Shown here: positions 8,961 through 17,454 of the stretch, piece after piece | How the letters are laid out: every line of letters starts with the position of its first letter | How positions within the stretch are numbered: position 1 is the stretch's first letter | Origin: an uncultured Lachnospiraceae bacterium | GTDB taxonomy: Bacteria > Bacillota > Clostridia > Lachnospirales > Lachnospiraceae | DNA length: 64,000 nucleotides | Assembly: GCA_947625775.1 (NCBI GenBank) | Contig: CANQPM010000008.1 | Location: forward strand, 62,001-126,000 | Direction: 5' to 3' | Notes under the pieces: generated by a model | What the model was told of the DNA's origin: nothing | What the model saw: only the letters and a program-made list of their open reading frames with translations | The model's database searches: none | Made by a program: the position numbers and the translations under genes

Positions 8961-9860
8961 TTATGCCAAAGTTTTTTCAATAATCGCCATAAGCTTTTCA
9001 TGCTCGACAGGCTTAACCAGATATCCCTGCGGGCGCATGCTTAACACTTGGGTTATCTTCTCCCTCTCCGTAACGCCCGTAAGGAAAATAACAGGTATGT
9101 CCTTTGTCGCGGGATTTGCCCTGAGCTTATCCAAAACCTCAGGTCCTTTTTCCGCAGGCATCTCATAGTCAAGCAGGATAAGATCCGTAGTTTTTTTCTC
9201 CAAAAATTTAAGCGCAATCTTGCCGCTAAGCGCCGTAGCCACGTCATACTTATCATGCAGCTGCTCCTTGATTGCCTTAAGCATTGCCGAATCATCATCC
9301 ACAATCATAACATGCTTACGCCGAGGTGCTGCCGATGCCGCTGTCGGCTCACCGCCGCTTTTTATCTTCTCGGCATCTAAAAGCGCCTGCGCTATCTCGA
9401 GGTCAATCGCCTTTGCGCTTTCCATCGTCTTTTCCGCAGCCGCCGCTCTCTGCGCCGCCTCAGCCTCGCGCCGCTCACGCTCCTCCTTGTACCAGTCGTC
9501 AAGGAACTTGGTGAGCTTTTCCCTTACTTCAGACACCTTCATAGGATAACGCAATGTAAAATCCACCGAGCATGCCGCCATCTTGAAAAACGCGCTGCAG
9601 TTAGTTTCCGTGCCTATGACAACAAACGGAATATTATATGGCTCAAGCTTCGCCTTTAGATTTGACGTGCGCTCCGCGTTCTCCTTCACCTCGTTTCCGA
9701 CGCAATAGCAGAACGCGTCTGGCTTCATCAGCCTTACATGGTTCATAATGTCTTCCCATCTAAGCGATGTAGACACGGAATCAAACCCGTCATCAAGATG
9801 TGAAAAGAAATCGTCTATAATCGTATTATTTTTCCCCGTTAATAAAAGCTTATATTTCAT
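8961..9860 (-). CDS. response regulator with N-terminal degenerate receiver and C-terminal REC domain
   Basis: 299 residues. Residues 1-120 look like a receiver fold that lacks the acidic pocket, followed by an alanine/arginine/glutamate-rich coiled coil (about 122-168). A complete receiver follows (183-299) with IVDDD (187-190), phospho-acceptor D231 in LLDYEMP, T in FLTG and K in LVKP. There is no DNA-binding output domain, so it should act through protein contact. It is transcribed just ahead of the hybrid kinase and is the obvious partner for it. The start at 9860 follows a GAGGT box. Confidence 0.85.
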   Translation of the reverse strand: MKYKLLLTGKNNTIIDDFFSHLDDGFDSVSTSLRWEDIMNHVRLMKPDAFCYCVGNEVKENAERTSNLKAKLEPYNIPFVVIGTETNCSAFFKMAACSVDFTLRYPMKVSEVREKLTKFLDDWYKEERERREAEAAQRAAAAEKTMESAKAIDLEIAQALLDAEKIKSGGEPTAASAAPRRKHVMIVDDDSAMLKAIKEQLHDKYDVATALSGKIALKFLEKKTTDLILLDYEMPAEKGPEVLDKLRANPATKDIPVIFLTGVTEREKITQVLSMRPQGYLVKPVEHEKLMAIIEKTLA

Positions 9861-9965
9861 AACTACCTCATTTCTGCGCTTTTAGCTGCGCAAACGCAAA
9901 GCCGCAGCCAGCCATGCCATACCGCGCCCGCAGCACCCGCGCAAGTCCTTCAAATTACCTTTTTA

Positions 9966-9994
9966 ATTCTATCATAATATATTTATATTTTCAA
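9966..9994 (-). promoter_or_regulatory. promoter of the response regulator gene
   Basis: Minus-strand TTGAAA (9989-9994) and TAGAAT (9966-9971) are 17 bases apart. The leader to the start at 9860 is about 100 bases and unusually GC-rich, with several GCGC-rich inverted segments (9876-9950). Confidence 0.65.
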
Positions 9995-10093
9995 TGCAAA
10001 AAGTGCTTTCTTGCCAGCAGCGCCTGCGCAGCGGCTTAATTGCCACAGCCTGCCCCTGCTGGACGGGAATGTATGGTGCCAATTCCCGCTACA

Positions 10094-10123
10094 CAAAAAA
10101 GCACGGCAAAGACCACCGTGCTC
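10094..10123 (-). terminator. terminator of the DHH phosphoesterase gene
   Basis: On the minus strand AGCACGG pairs with CCGTGCT and is followed by six T, 26 bases after the stop at 10149. Confidence 0.88.
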
Positions 10124-10148
10124 TTTATATGTAAAATTTTTGCTCACT

Positions 10149-11069
10149 TTATTTATTCGCCTGCTCGCAGAGTTCTGCAAGCATCTTGGGCAGCTCCGTG
10201 GGCATCTGCTCATCATTAAACTGGCATGTGCCGACCTTTTTATGTCCGCCTCCGTGGTATTTGAGCATCAGGCTGCCGACATTTACGTCAGACGTCTTAT
10301 TTAAAATGCTGTAGCCGACCGCCGCCGAACACCCCATGCCACCGCGCCCGCTCACTATCCACGCGGAAATATTCTGCTCTGGGTACATACTGTAAATCAT
10401 AAAGCGGTTGCCCGTATAAATAGGATCGACGCCCCTCAAATCGCTGATAATGACATTGCCCTCCACCCTTGTGTGCTCCGTCACCATCTTTTTAAACTTC
10501 TCCGTCTGCTCGTTATATACCTCTATGCGCTCCTTGACGTCAGGCAGCTCCAAAATCTCCGCCGTGCTCATAGTGCGGCAGCAATGCATAAGCTTCTCCA
10601 TAAGCTGGTAATTGGAAATGGAAAACTGTCTCCAGCGCCCAAGCCCTGTCCTCGGATCCATCAAAAAACCTACAAGAATCCACCCCTGCGGATTCATAAC
10701 CTCATCTATGGTAAGATTGCCTGAGTCTACCTTGTCTACAGCCTCCATCATATCGTCAAACTGCGGAAAACGCTCACGCCCGCCATAATACTCATAAATA
10801 ATGCGCGCGCATGACGGAGTAATACGGCTCTCGCCCTTGTACTTGCCCTCAAGCTGGTTTCTCTCAAATTCGCTTGAATGATGGTCAAACCACAATCCGC
10901 AGCCTTCAACAAACGGCACGTTTGCCAGACAGTCATTCTCGTTTATCTCAATCAAACCGTCCTGAAGATCCTTGGGATGCGCAAACTTCCAGCTGTCAAT
11001 GATGCCCGCCTCAAGCAGAAGCGCCCCGCACGCCAAACCGTCAAAATCCGAACGTGTAACTAATCTCAC
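10149..11069 (-). CDS. DHH-family phosphoesterase
   Basis: 306 residues. The N-terminal metal-binding motif is SDFDG (D8, D10) and the signature FDHHSSE holds D62-H63-H64. The C-terminal DHHA1-like motif GGGHKKVGTCQF lies near residue 276. Such proteins hydrolyse short oligonucleotides, cyclic dinucleotide products or polyphosphate. The length is close to nanoRNase/oligoribonuclease types, but this branch is often simply called exopolyphosphatase-like, and the substrate cannot be read from the sequence. The start is GTG at 11069, chosen because a GGAGG box stands eight bases upstream and no ATG fits. Single-gene unit with its own promoter and terminator. Confidence 0.85.
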   Translation of the reverse strand: MRLVTRSDFDGLACGALLLEAGIIDSWKFAHPKDLQDGLIEINENDCLANVPFVEGCGLWFDHHSSEFERNQLEGKYKGESRITPSCARIIYEYYGGRERFPQFDDMMEAVDKVDSGNLTIDEVMNPQGWILVGFLMDPRTGLGRWRQFSISNYQLMEKLMHCCRTMSTAEILELPDVKERIEVYNEQTEKFKKMVTEHTRVEGNVIISDLRGVDPIYTGNRFMIYSMYPEQNISAWIVSGRGGMGCSAAVGYSILNKTSDVNVGSLMLKYHGGGHKKVGTCQFNDEQMPTELPKMLAELCEQANK

Positions 11070-11129
11070 TTATATATCCTCCTCGCCATTTCTAATTGAA
11101 ACAATCGGTAAATACTTTCCAACATTTAT

Positions 11130-11158
11130 AGTATAGCATATATGCCGATTATTGGCAA
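11130..11158 (-). promoter_or_regulatory. promoter of the DHH phosphoesterase gene
   Basis: Minus-strand TTGCCA (11153-11158), 17-base spacer, TATACT (11130-11135); leader of about 55 bases. Confidence 0.7.
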
Positions 11159-11176
11159 TGGAAAATTTACGCCGCG

Positions 11177-13030
11177 CTATCCCAGCGTCAGCCCAAGATA
11201 CCCGCTTTCACAGTCCCATTCTTCCCCTTGCGGAAAGAGTATCATGCTGCCCGTATGATTTATGACACATCTGTCACAATTTGTTTTTTTCAACAGCGCA
11301 GGGATAATCTCGTCAAGCTGCTCCTTTTCAAGCGTTGTCTCAACAATGCATATCTCTCCCTGCCCCGCGCCGCGCCTGTACATCAAAAGCCTATGCTCTG
11401 GCACAGCCTCATCTGTCATTCTGGAAAGCATAAGTGTCCTGCCGCCGCACATGCGGTTCTCATCAATGGCGTAGCTGACTGCCTCCTCGTCCCACTCGGC
11501 ATAGCACTCCTGCTCAAAATAACTGTCACGGAGTTTTTTGTAGGTTTCCGCCGAAGGCTCACTTACCTGCCACTCTCCAAGCAGCTCGCCTCCATTTTCC
11601 TTAAGTTCTTCTTTTACCCCATTTTCTCCCTGTCTTCTCTCATCATCTTCACCCTTTACGCTTTCCTCATTTACCGCATTTTCTTTATTCGCCTGTATGT
11701 TTATGCTATCTGCATTTTCTGACACATATGTCATATTTTTGTGACAATCTGATCTAAAAAACGCCTCCCTAAAACCAATTTCACTATAATATTTCTTCAA
11801 TTCTTCACCCGCAGGACACAGTACAAGCGGTACGCCGTATTTCTCCGCGCCAAACCTTATGATGCTTGTCGCATATCCCTTTCTTCTATATTCAGGAAGC
11901 GTCGCCACGGCATACAGATACCTTGCCTTTCTCTTTTCACCCTTTACCGTAAGCAGCACAGGCAGAAAGCTTGCCATAGCCACAGGCTTTTCGTCAGCAT
12001 AAATCACAAGCATATTTTCATCGGTAAAGCGTTTCTGCAGATAATTGTCGATATACTCCCTGCTGTCGCCAAAGCAGGTCTGCCATATTGCGCGTATGCT
12101 GTCAAAATCCTCTTTGTTTGCATAGACAACTCGGCTCTGCACAGCGTCATATTTTTTCAGCAGAATGTCAGGGACATATGAAAGCTTTGCCTTTCTAAGC
12201 CCCAAATCACCAGTATCGTCCTCGCGGTTTACATACGTGTACTGTCCGCCCTCGTTTATTACAAACTGCTGGTTTATCATAGGATATGCGCCCTGCAGCT
12301 CTGGAAAAGCCTTCTCAAAATGCACCACCAGCGTGTCGCTGTTTAAACGCTCGCCCACCGTAAATGCCACTATCTCACCCTTTTTGCGCAGCACTCCGCC
12401 TATAAGCCCCAGCGCATCAAAATTTTTGAGCGCCTCGCCCAGCACGGCGATTTCACGATCCATCGCGGAATTCCATTTTTCCTCACGGTGTCCTATCCAC
12501 TCCTGCGCCATTTTGCGGCACTCATCTATGTCGTCTGCGGCCAGCTTCTCATAGCTCCAGTCGTTGTCGTCCATAAACCGCGCTATATGGTTGCGCTTGC
12601 CGTGCAGCTTATGCCCCTTTAGGCTCGTCAGCTTTTCCACCGTATAAACATAGTCCCAGTTGTCCCTGTTTGTGTCCACCAGAAATTCGCCTGGAAAGTC
12701 TTTCAGCAGCTCACTGCGCCCTTTTTCCATAATCGGATATATGCTGAGCGGAACGCCCTCGTTCGCGCATTTTTGCATAAGCAGCTTTATGACCGCCTTT
12801 TTGTCGCCGCTGCCAAACGGATATGAATACTGGCGCCTGCCGTTGTTCTGGTATCTGAAAACCCCGCACCCGTATGCCTGCCCGACCTCCGCCTGATAAA
12901 CCTTGCGCCATATGAAATTATTGGCGAAGGTGTATTCGCAGGCGGCATAGTCGTCATACTTTAATTTTTCATCAATCCAGTCCTTGTCAGCCAGTGAAAT
13001 TTTGTGAAACACAAGCTCCTCATTATCCAT
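11177..13030 (-). CDS. DUF2156 domain / GNAT acetyltransferase fusion protein
   Basis: 617 residues. Residues 1-300 match the DUF2156 fold, the catalytic part of aminoacyl-phosphatidylglycerol synthases, here without membrane helices. Residues 305-445 form a GNAT domain; the acetyl-CoA loop is recognisable as YAVATLPEYRRKGYATS. A hydrophilic, charged linker of about 50 residues (roughly 446-495, rich in E, N, K) follows, then a C-terminal domain of about 120 residues recalling the tail of Eis-like acetyltransferases. Lachnospiraceae proteins of this build are annotated as GNAT or DUF2156 proteins without known substrate. The low-complexity linker looks like an insertion. The start at 13030 (MDNEELVFHK) follows a GGAG-like box. 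Confidence 0.8.
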   Translation of the reverse strand: MDNEELVFHKISLADKDWIDEKLKYDDYAACEYTFANNFIWRKVYQAEVGQAYGCGVFRYQNNGRRQYSYPFGSGDKKAVIKLLMQKCANEGVPLSIYPIMEKGRSELLKDFPGEFLVDTNRDNWDYVYTVEKLTSLKGHKLHGKRNHIARFMDDNDWSYEKLAADDIDECRKMAQEWIGHREEKWNSAMDREIAVLGEALKNFDALGLIGGVLRKKGEIVAFTVGERLNSDTLVVHFEKAFPELQGAYPMINQQFVINEGGQYTYVNREDDTGDLGLRKAKLSYVPDILLKKYDAVQSRVVYANKEDFDSIRAIWQTCFGDSREYIDNYLQKRFTDENMLVIYADEKPVAMASFLPVLLTVKGEKRKARYLYAVATLPEYRRKGYATSIIRFGAEKYGVPLVLCPAGEELKKYYSEIGFREAFFRSDCHKNMTYVSENADSINIQANKENAVNEESVKGEDDERRQGENGVKEELKENGGELLGEWQVSEPSAETYKKLRDSYFEQECYAEWDEEAVSYAIDENRMCGGRTLMLSRMTDEAVPEHRLLMYRRGAGQGEICIVETTLEKEQLDEIIPALLKKTNCDRCVINHTGSMILFPQGEEWDCESGYLGLTLG

Positions 13031-13214
13031 TTCAATTCTCCCATATTGCTTTTAGTGTTTTTTAATTATATGAAAAACGCCGCCATTGCATTTTTCAGTA
13101 TAAGTTTTAGGAATTTCCGCGCAGGCATATTTATATTGTGCAAAATTTTATTGCGTGCGTTTTTATCTGAAATTGGATTTATTATAACATATGCATAAAG
13201 CTTTTTCAAGCTTA

Positions 13215-13246
13215 AAAACCCGACGGTTCTGCTGCCGTCGGGTTTT
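13215..13246 (-). terminator. terminator of hsp20
   Basis: AAAACCCGACGG and CCGTCGGGTTTT form a perfect 12 bp stem with an 8-base loop, 16 bases past the hsp20 stop. It is symmetric and may also serve the plus strand. Confidence 0.92.
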
Positions 13247-13261
13247 GGTTTTATTTAGCCA

Positions 13262-13714
13262 TTATCCTTCTATTGCTATATAATTGCTCTGCTCTACTGC
13301 TTTGGCATCCTTCTTTGGAACAGTGAGCTTCAATATGCCGCTCTCAAACTTAGCGCGTATATCCTCCTGCGTAACACCTTCGCCTACATAAAAGCTCCTG
13401 CTCATGCTGCCGACATATCTCTCGCGGCGGATATATTTTCCTGTCTTGTCGTCCTTCTCGTCGTTGTTCACATTTCTTGAGGCTGAGATTGTGAGGTAGC
13501 CGTTCTTTAGCTGGGCGTTTATATCCTCCTTGTTATAGCCGGGCAGGTCTATATCCAGCTCATAGCTGTTGTCCGTTTCCCGTATGTCGGTTTTCATTAT
13601 ATTATCAACATTCTTGCCAAACATCCCGCCGCGTCTGCCGAAAAAGTCATTGTCAAACGGGAAATTCATCATCTCATCAAATAAATCCTCTCCAAAAATA
13701 CTAGGTCTTAACAT
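13262..13714 (-). CDS. hsp20: Hsp20 / alpha-crystallin small heat-shock protein
   Basis: 150 residues. The N-terminus is arginine/phenylalanine-rich (MLRPSIFGEDLFDEMMNFP). The alpha-crystallin domain (about 40-140) contains YELDIDLPGYNKEDI, the A-x-x-x-G-I-L-K-L-T-V-P signature (FESGILKLTVPK near 127-138) and a short acidic tail. It is an ATP-independent holdase that binds unfolding proteins as oligomers. It is expected to be repressed by HrcA through the CIRCE element upstream. Monocistronic, with a strong terminator. Confidence 0.95.
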   Translation of the reverse strand: MLRPSIFGEDLFDEMMNFPFDNDFFGRRGGMFGKNVDNIMKTDIRETDNSYELDIDLPGYNKEDINAQLKNGYLTISASRNVNNDEKDDKTGKYIRRERYVGSMSRSFYVGEGVTQEDIRAKFESGILKLTVPKKDAKAVEQSNYIAIEG

Positions 13715-13791
13715 AAGTCATTACTCCTTCCATTGATATAAGGCGGACAGGCTTTCTTTTTTGTCTGTCCTGTTTTATTTGTTCTAGATGT

Positions 13792-13834
13792 AATATAACA
13801 CTTATTGTTAGCACTGTCAAGGGGTGAGTGCTAA
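13792..13834 (-). promoter_or_regulatory. hsp20 promoter with CIRCE (HrcA) operator
   Basis: Minus-strand TTGACA (13815-13820), 17-base spacer, TATATT (13792-13797). The CIRCE arms are TTAGCACTG (13808-13816) and GAGTGCTAA (13826-13834), nine bases apart; one base differs from the consensus arm TTAGCACTC. The operator covers the -35 box, the classical arrangement for HrcA repression. Confidence 0.93.
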
Positions 13835-14007
13835 TTTTTTAAAAATTTTTTTAACGCCTTATCTCACAAGTCTCATATTACACGAAATGCTTTTTATTCC
13901 AGCGTATTTAAAATGAAATGCATATACCCTAAAATAATTCTGTCTGCATATATTTTGCGCCGCCGCACTGTTTTTATACTGTCTTTTATAAAATATGCGG
14001 CTTTTAA

Positions 14008-14050
14008 CAAAAAAACTCCCGCAGCTTCATATAAAATAAAGCTGCGGGAA
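14008..14050 (-). terminator. terminator of the flavodoxin gene
   Basis: TTCCCGCAGCTT pairs with AAGCTGCGGGAG (minus strand), followed by seven T, immediately after the stop at 14058. Between this site and the CIRCE element (13835-14007) nothing else was recognised. Confidence 0.92.
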
Positions 14051-14057
14051 TTATCCC

Positions 14058-14537
14058 TTAAATCTCTATTCCGTCTGTCCAGACCTTGAGCGCCTTCGTA
14101 TCCTCAGTCCCGCCAAGGCGCCTGCCTTCCCTTATCTTAGCGCCCGGAGCCGACGGTCTTAAATGCTCCGCCGCATTCCCGATGCCGCTTCCGCCAGAAG
14201 TCGCAAAGGGAATGATTGTCTTGCCGCTAAAATCATATTTTTCAAGGAAAGTATTCACGATATGCGGCGCAACGCCCCACCATATGGGAAATCCCAAATA
14301 GACAGCGTCGTACTTCGATATATCAATTGCCTCCCCGCCAAGCTCAGGCCTCGAATCAGGATTCATCATCTCCACCGAACTGCGGCTGCTCTTATTGTTC
14401 CAGTCCAAATCCTCGCTGGTGTATTTCTGCGCCGGCGTAATCTCATACAAATCAGCCTTGATAGTCATGACAAGCTCCTTTGCCAGTCTTGCCGTAACTC
14501 CGCTCGCTGAAAAGTACGCTACTAGTGTCTTTGCCAT
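14058..14537 (-). CDS. flavodoxin
   Basis: 159 residues, FMN-binding electron carrier or flavodoxin-like reductase. The phosphate loop is YFSASGVTARLA (residues 8-19), followed by DLYEITPAQKYT; YLGFPIWWGVAP near 82-93 and FATSGGSGIGN near 113-123 contact the flavin. The length and the motif AYFSASGVTA place it with the single-domain flavodoxin_4 group, often induced by oxidative stress. The start follows GGGAGGT. Single-gene unit. Confidence 0.9.
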   Translation of the reverse strand: MAKTLVAYFSASGVTARLAKELVMTIKADLYEITPAQKYTSEDLDWNNKSSRSSVEMMNPDSRPELGGEAIDISKYDAVYLGFPIWWGVAPHIVNTFLEKYDFSGKTIIPFATSGGSGIGNAAEHLRPSAPGAKIREGRRLGGTEDTKALKVWTDGIEI

Positions 14538-14563
14538 AATAACATTACCTCCCTTACGTATTT

Positions 14564-14592
14564 ATTATTTCATACTTTTTTTATAATGTCAA
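14564..14592 (-). promoter_or_regulatory. flavodoxin promoter
   Basis: Minus-strand TTGACA (14587-14592), 17-base spacer, AATAAT (14564-14569). No clear operator was seen. Confidence 0.7.
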
Positions 14593-14755
14593 CAAAGCTT
14601 TTTAAACGAATTAATCTCCTAAATTTTCATTTTTGGCATCATCAAACAGGGAAATCTATGATATTACTTTCATAGGAAAGAACTCCTCTTTTATGTTGTT
14701 TTCGTCACTTACATAATACACAATTTTTGTTGACGATGGGTGTTTCTGCCATGCC

Positions 14756-17326
14756 CTACATAACACACAGCAGATGCTCCGTCTTCATATCGTGATAGAC
14801 ATAGCTTTCCCTGCCCTCCATCGAATATATCTCCAAAATTTCCTTCAGCTCCTCCCCCTCAGGGTAAAAATCAGTCAAAAGATTTTCCAGCTCCTTCAGG
14901 CGCTCGGGCGCAAAAACACGCGTTTTCTCATTTTCAAATACCGCCGCATATAAAATATCGCTCTCCACCAAATCTTGGAAAATATGGCTTCCGTAAGACA
15001 GCTCGGGTATATATCCCGCCCTGGATTCCGACACTTCGCAGATAATGTCAAAGCCGCTGATATCCGAAAAAGCCGTGGGCACTCCCAATTCAGGCGAAGA
15101 TGTCCCTATCCTGCCTGGCACAAGTAGCATCAGATGCTTTTTGCTGTCCCTGAAATGCCAGTTAATCGCTCCCAGAGCGCGCGCAATCTTGTTTTTATCC
15201 TTGTACGGCATCTGATAATACGCTACAGAATCCACCATAACGACATAATCAAGCTTTATATTTTTTGACAGCCCCATAGACGCATGGCTGCACTCCAAAA
15301 AAATCCTGCTTCTGTCCAGATTTTCAGGCACGGCGATGTCCTCCCTGTCATGGGCTACCTGCAAAGGTCTGCACTGGAGGAGATTTATCATATACTCCCC
15401 TGTCTCGGAAATATTTATCGTGTACTCTATATCCACAGGATACTGGTACTCCTCCTGAATAAGCGCCATAAGATTTCGCATATCGTTCATGAGCTCATCA
15501 TTTTTGACAATGCCCTCGCAGGACACAAAGAGTATCTCTCGGTTTTGCCCCCTGTTTCTAAACTCCGTCTCCGCATCCCAGTCATGCTCAAGCAATATAC
15601 GCTTCAAATAAGCGGGCAGCCTGTCTTCCAGCCACGACAAATCCTTGCCCTCAGCCACGCCTTTCACGGTATCTATAACATCTATTTTTCTCTGTGAAAA
15701 CTGGTGCTTGTCCCTGCTCGTGACAGCCGTAGTCCTGCGGGGCTGATCCAGATTGACAAGACGCGGATAAGAGCCCTCGACGCGGTCAACCGCCCCCGTT
15801 CCCAAGCCCATAACAAGACGCAGCATGCCCGCGCTGGGATCAATCTCGTCAAAGCAGCGGTACGGGCTGTACGAATATCCTACCCCCGCCGCGCATGGCA
15901 TAAAGAAATCCCTGTACCGCGATCCCGAAACACGCTGCACCAAAAGCGCCATCTGCTCATCTCGCCCTGCTAAGCCCCTGCGCAGACGGTAATCAAGCGC
16001 GGATCTGCTCATGGTGCTGGCATACACAGTCCTTACCGCCTCCTCAAACTCCTGCAGGCGCTGCTCCAATGAGCCGCTGTTTGCGCAGAATACAGACTCG
16101 TATTTCCCCGCAAACGCATTTCCAAAGCCGTCTTCAAGAATACTGCTGGAGCGCACGATAATAGGATTCTGCCCATAATAGTCCAAAAGCCGCTCAAACT
16201 GCTCCCGCTCCGTGTCCGAAAATTTCCCTGTCCTAAGACATTCGGCAAATGTACCCGCAAGCTCAAAATATTCCTCCTGCTGCCGCTGGCGCACGCGTAT
16301 GTCCCAGAAATCATTATGCACTATATATGAATAAAACACATCAGAGCCGATATAAAACGAATCATGCGGCTCAAGCCTCGCATAGAGCTTTGGATTTTTG
16401 TTTGCAGCAAGCTTTCTCGCAAGCAGCATGCCGCACGCCTTTCCGCCAATCATGCCCGTGCCGACCATGCGCGCGCGAATCTGGAAATAATCCTCTGGCG
16501 TGAAATTTGCCTTAATCAGCCGCCTCAGCTTCTCATCTCTCGTCATCATAATATCGCACATTCTGCCGCAGACATCCGTGACGTCCATGCCCTGTCGGTA
16601 CATCTGCTCGGCAAAGCCAAAGAAACGATCCCAACTGTCCGTATTCTGGTCCGCGCCTGCCGCCTGTTCATTCATCAACTGATAAAACCTGCTGACGCGC
16701 ACGCCGTCCTGCAGCACGCGGAAACTGCCGTCCTTACGATCATATACGTGGGGCAGGAACATCGTTTCCGAATACCTGTTCCAGACCTTCAGGGGGCGCA
16801 CATACACCTGCGCCTCGTCGGAATATACGTCCATAAGCAGCTGCGTAGTGTCGCGTATCTTGGCAATCGCCTTGAATGAATGTTTGCCCCTAATCAGTGG
16901 GAAAAAAGCCACAGTATTGAGCTTAAACAAAAAAGGACACGTGACGCGGAAAAAATTTCCCATCATCAAATCCGTTGCCCATGCTGTCTGAAGCTCCGAA
17001 AGACAGTCAAAAACATAAAAAGCGTCTTCCCCCTCATGCTCTATCAGATTGTGTATCTCCACAGTAAAATTTTCAAACCTGTGCGACAGCTCCACAGTCA
17101 CGATCTTAACGCCCTGCCGCTCCTCCACAAGCGGTTCATGCGACGCAAACCTGATGTAAATCAGATTTCTCCCGTCACGCACTGCCTGATCGACATACGG
17201 GTTGAGGAACAGTTTAAATTCCTCAAGCCTCGTGACCTGCCACACCACATTGTCGCCAAGCCTTATATTGTCAAGCGCCTGATCCATCTCAGGTATTCCC
17301 GATAACACCCTCTCAAATGCCGCCAT
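14756..17326 (-). CDS. PEP/pyruvate-binding (PPDK N-terminal) protein with KaiC-like N-terminus
   Basis: 856 residues. Residues 1-210 resemble a RecA/KaiC-type domain that has lost its Walker A (MDQALDNIRLGDNVVWQV at 14-31, FYVFDCLSELQ near 107). From about 290 the protein matches the ATP-grasp pyruvate,phosphate dikinase N-terminal domain (GGKACGMLLARKL, IIVRSSSILEDGFGNAFAG). The phospho-histidine domain and the PEP-binding barrel of PpsA/PpdK are absent, so it should not be a normal dikinase. A C-terminal domain of about 180 residues has no clear match. Its biological role is unknown. A GGAGG-type box (AAGGAGGAAGG) precedes the start. Confidence 0.75.
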   Translation of the reverse strand: MAAFERVLSGIPEMDQALDNIRLGDNVVWQVTRLEEFKLFLNPYVDQAVRDGRNLIYIRFASHEPLVEERQGVKIVTVELSHRFENFTVEIHNLIEHEGEDAFYVFDCLSELQTAWATDLMMGNFFRVTCPFLFKLNTVAFFPLIRGKHSFKAIAKIRDTTQLLMDVYSDEAQVYVRPLKVWNRYSETMFLPHVYDRKDGSFRVLQDGVRVSRFYQLMNEQAAGADQNTDSWDRFFGFAEQMYRQGMDVTDVCGRMCDIMMTRDEKLRRLIKANFTPEDYFQIRARMVGTGMIGGKACGMLLARKLAANKNPKLYARLEPHDSFYIGSDVFYSYIVHNDFWDIRVRQRQQEEYFELAGTFAECLRTGKFSDTEREQFERLLDYYGQNPIIVRSSSILEDGFGNAFAGKYESVFCANSGSLEQRLQEFEEAVRTVYASTMSRSALDYRLRRGLAGRDEQMALLVQRVSGSRYRDFFMPCAAGVGYSYSPYRCFDEIDPSAGMLRLVMGLGTGAVDRVEGSYPRLVNLDQPRRTTAVTSRDKHQFSQRKIDVIDTVKGVAEGKDLSWLEDRLPAYLKRILLEHDWDAETEFRNRGQNREILFVSCEGIVKNDELMNDMRNLMALIQEEYQYPVDIEYTINISETGEYMINLLQCRPLQVAHDREDIAVPENLDRSRIFLECSHASMGLSKNIKLDYVVMVDSVAYYQMPYKDKNKIARALGAINWHFRDSKKHLMLLVPGRIGTSSPELGVPTAFSDISGFDIICEVSESRAGYIPELSYGSHIFQDLVESDILYAAVFENEKTRVFAPERLKELENLLTDFYPEGEELKEILEIYSMEGRESYVYHDMKTEHLLCVM

Positions 17327-17454
17327 AAGCCTTCCTCCTTCACTGACATTTCCATATTCAGCACAAGTCCATTATACGACATATTTGAGCCTGTTACTAT
17401 AAATTTGAAAAATTCGTGGAAAAAATTCAAAAAAATCCTGCTGAATTTTCCGCG

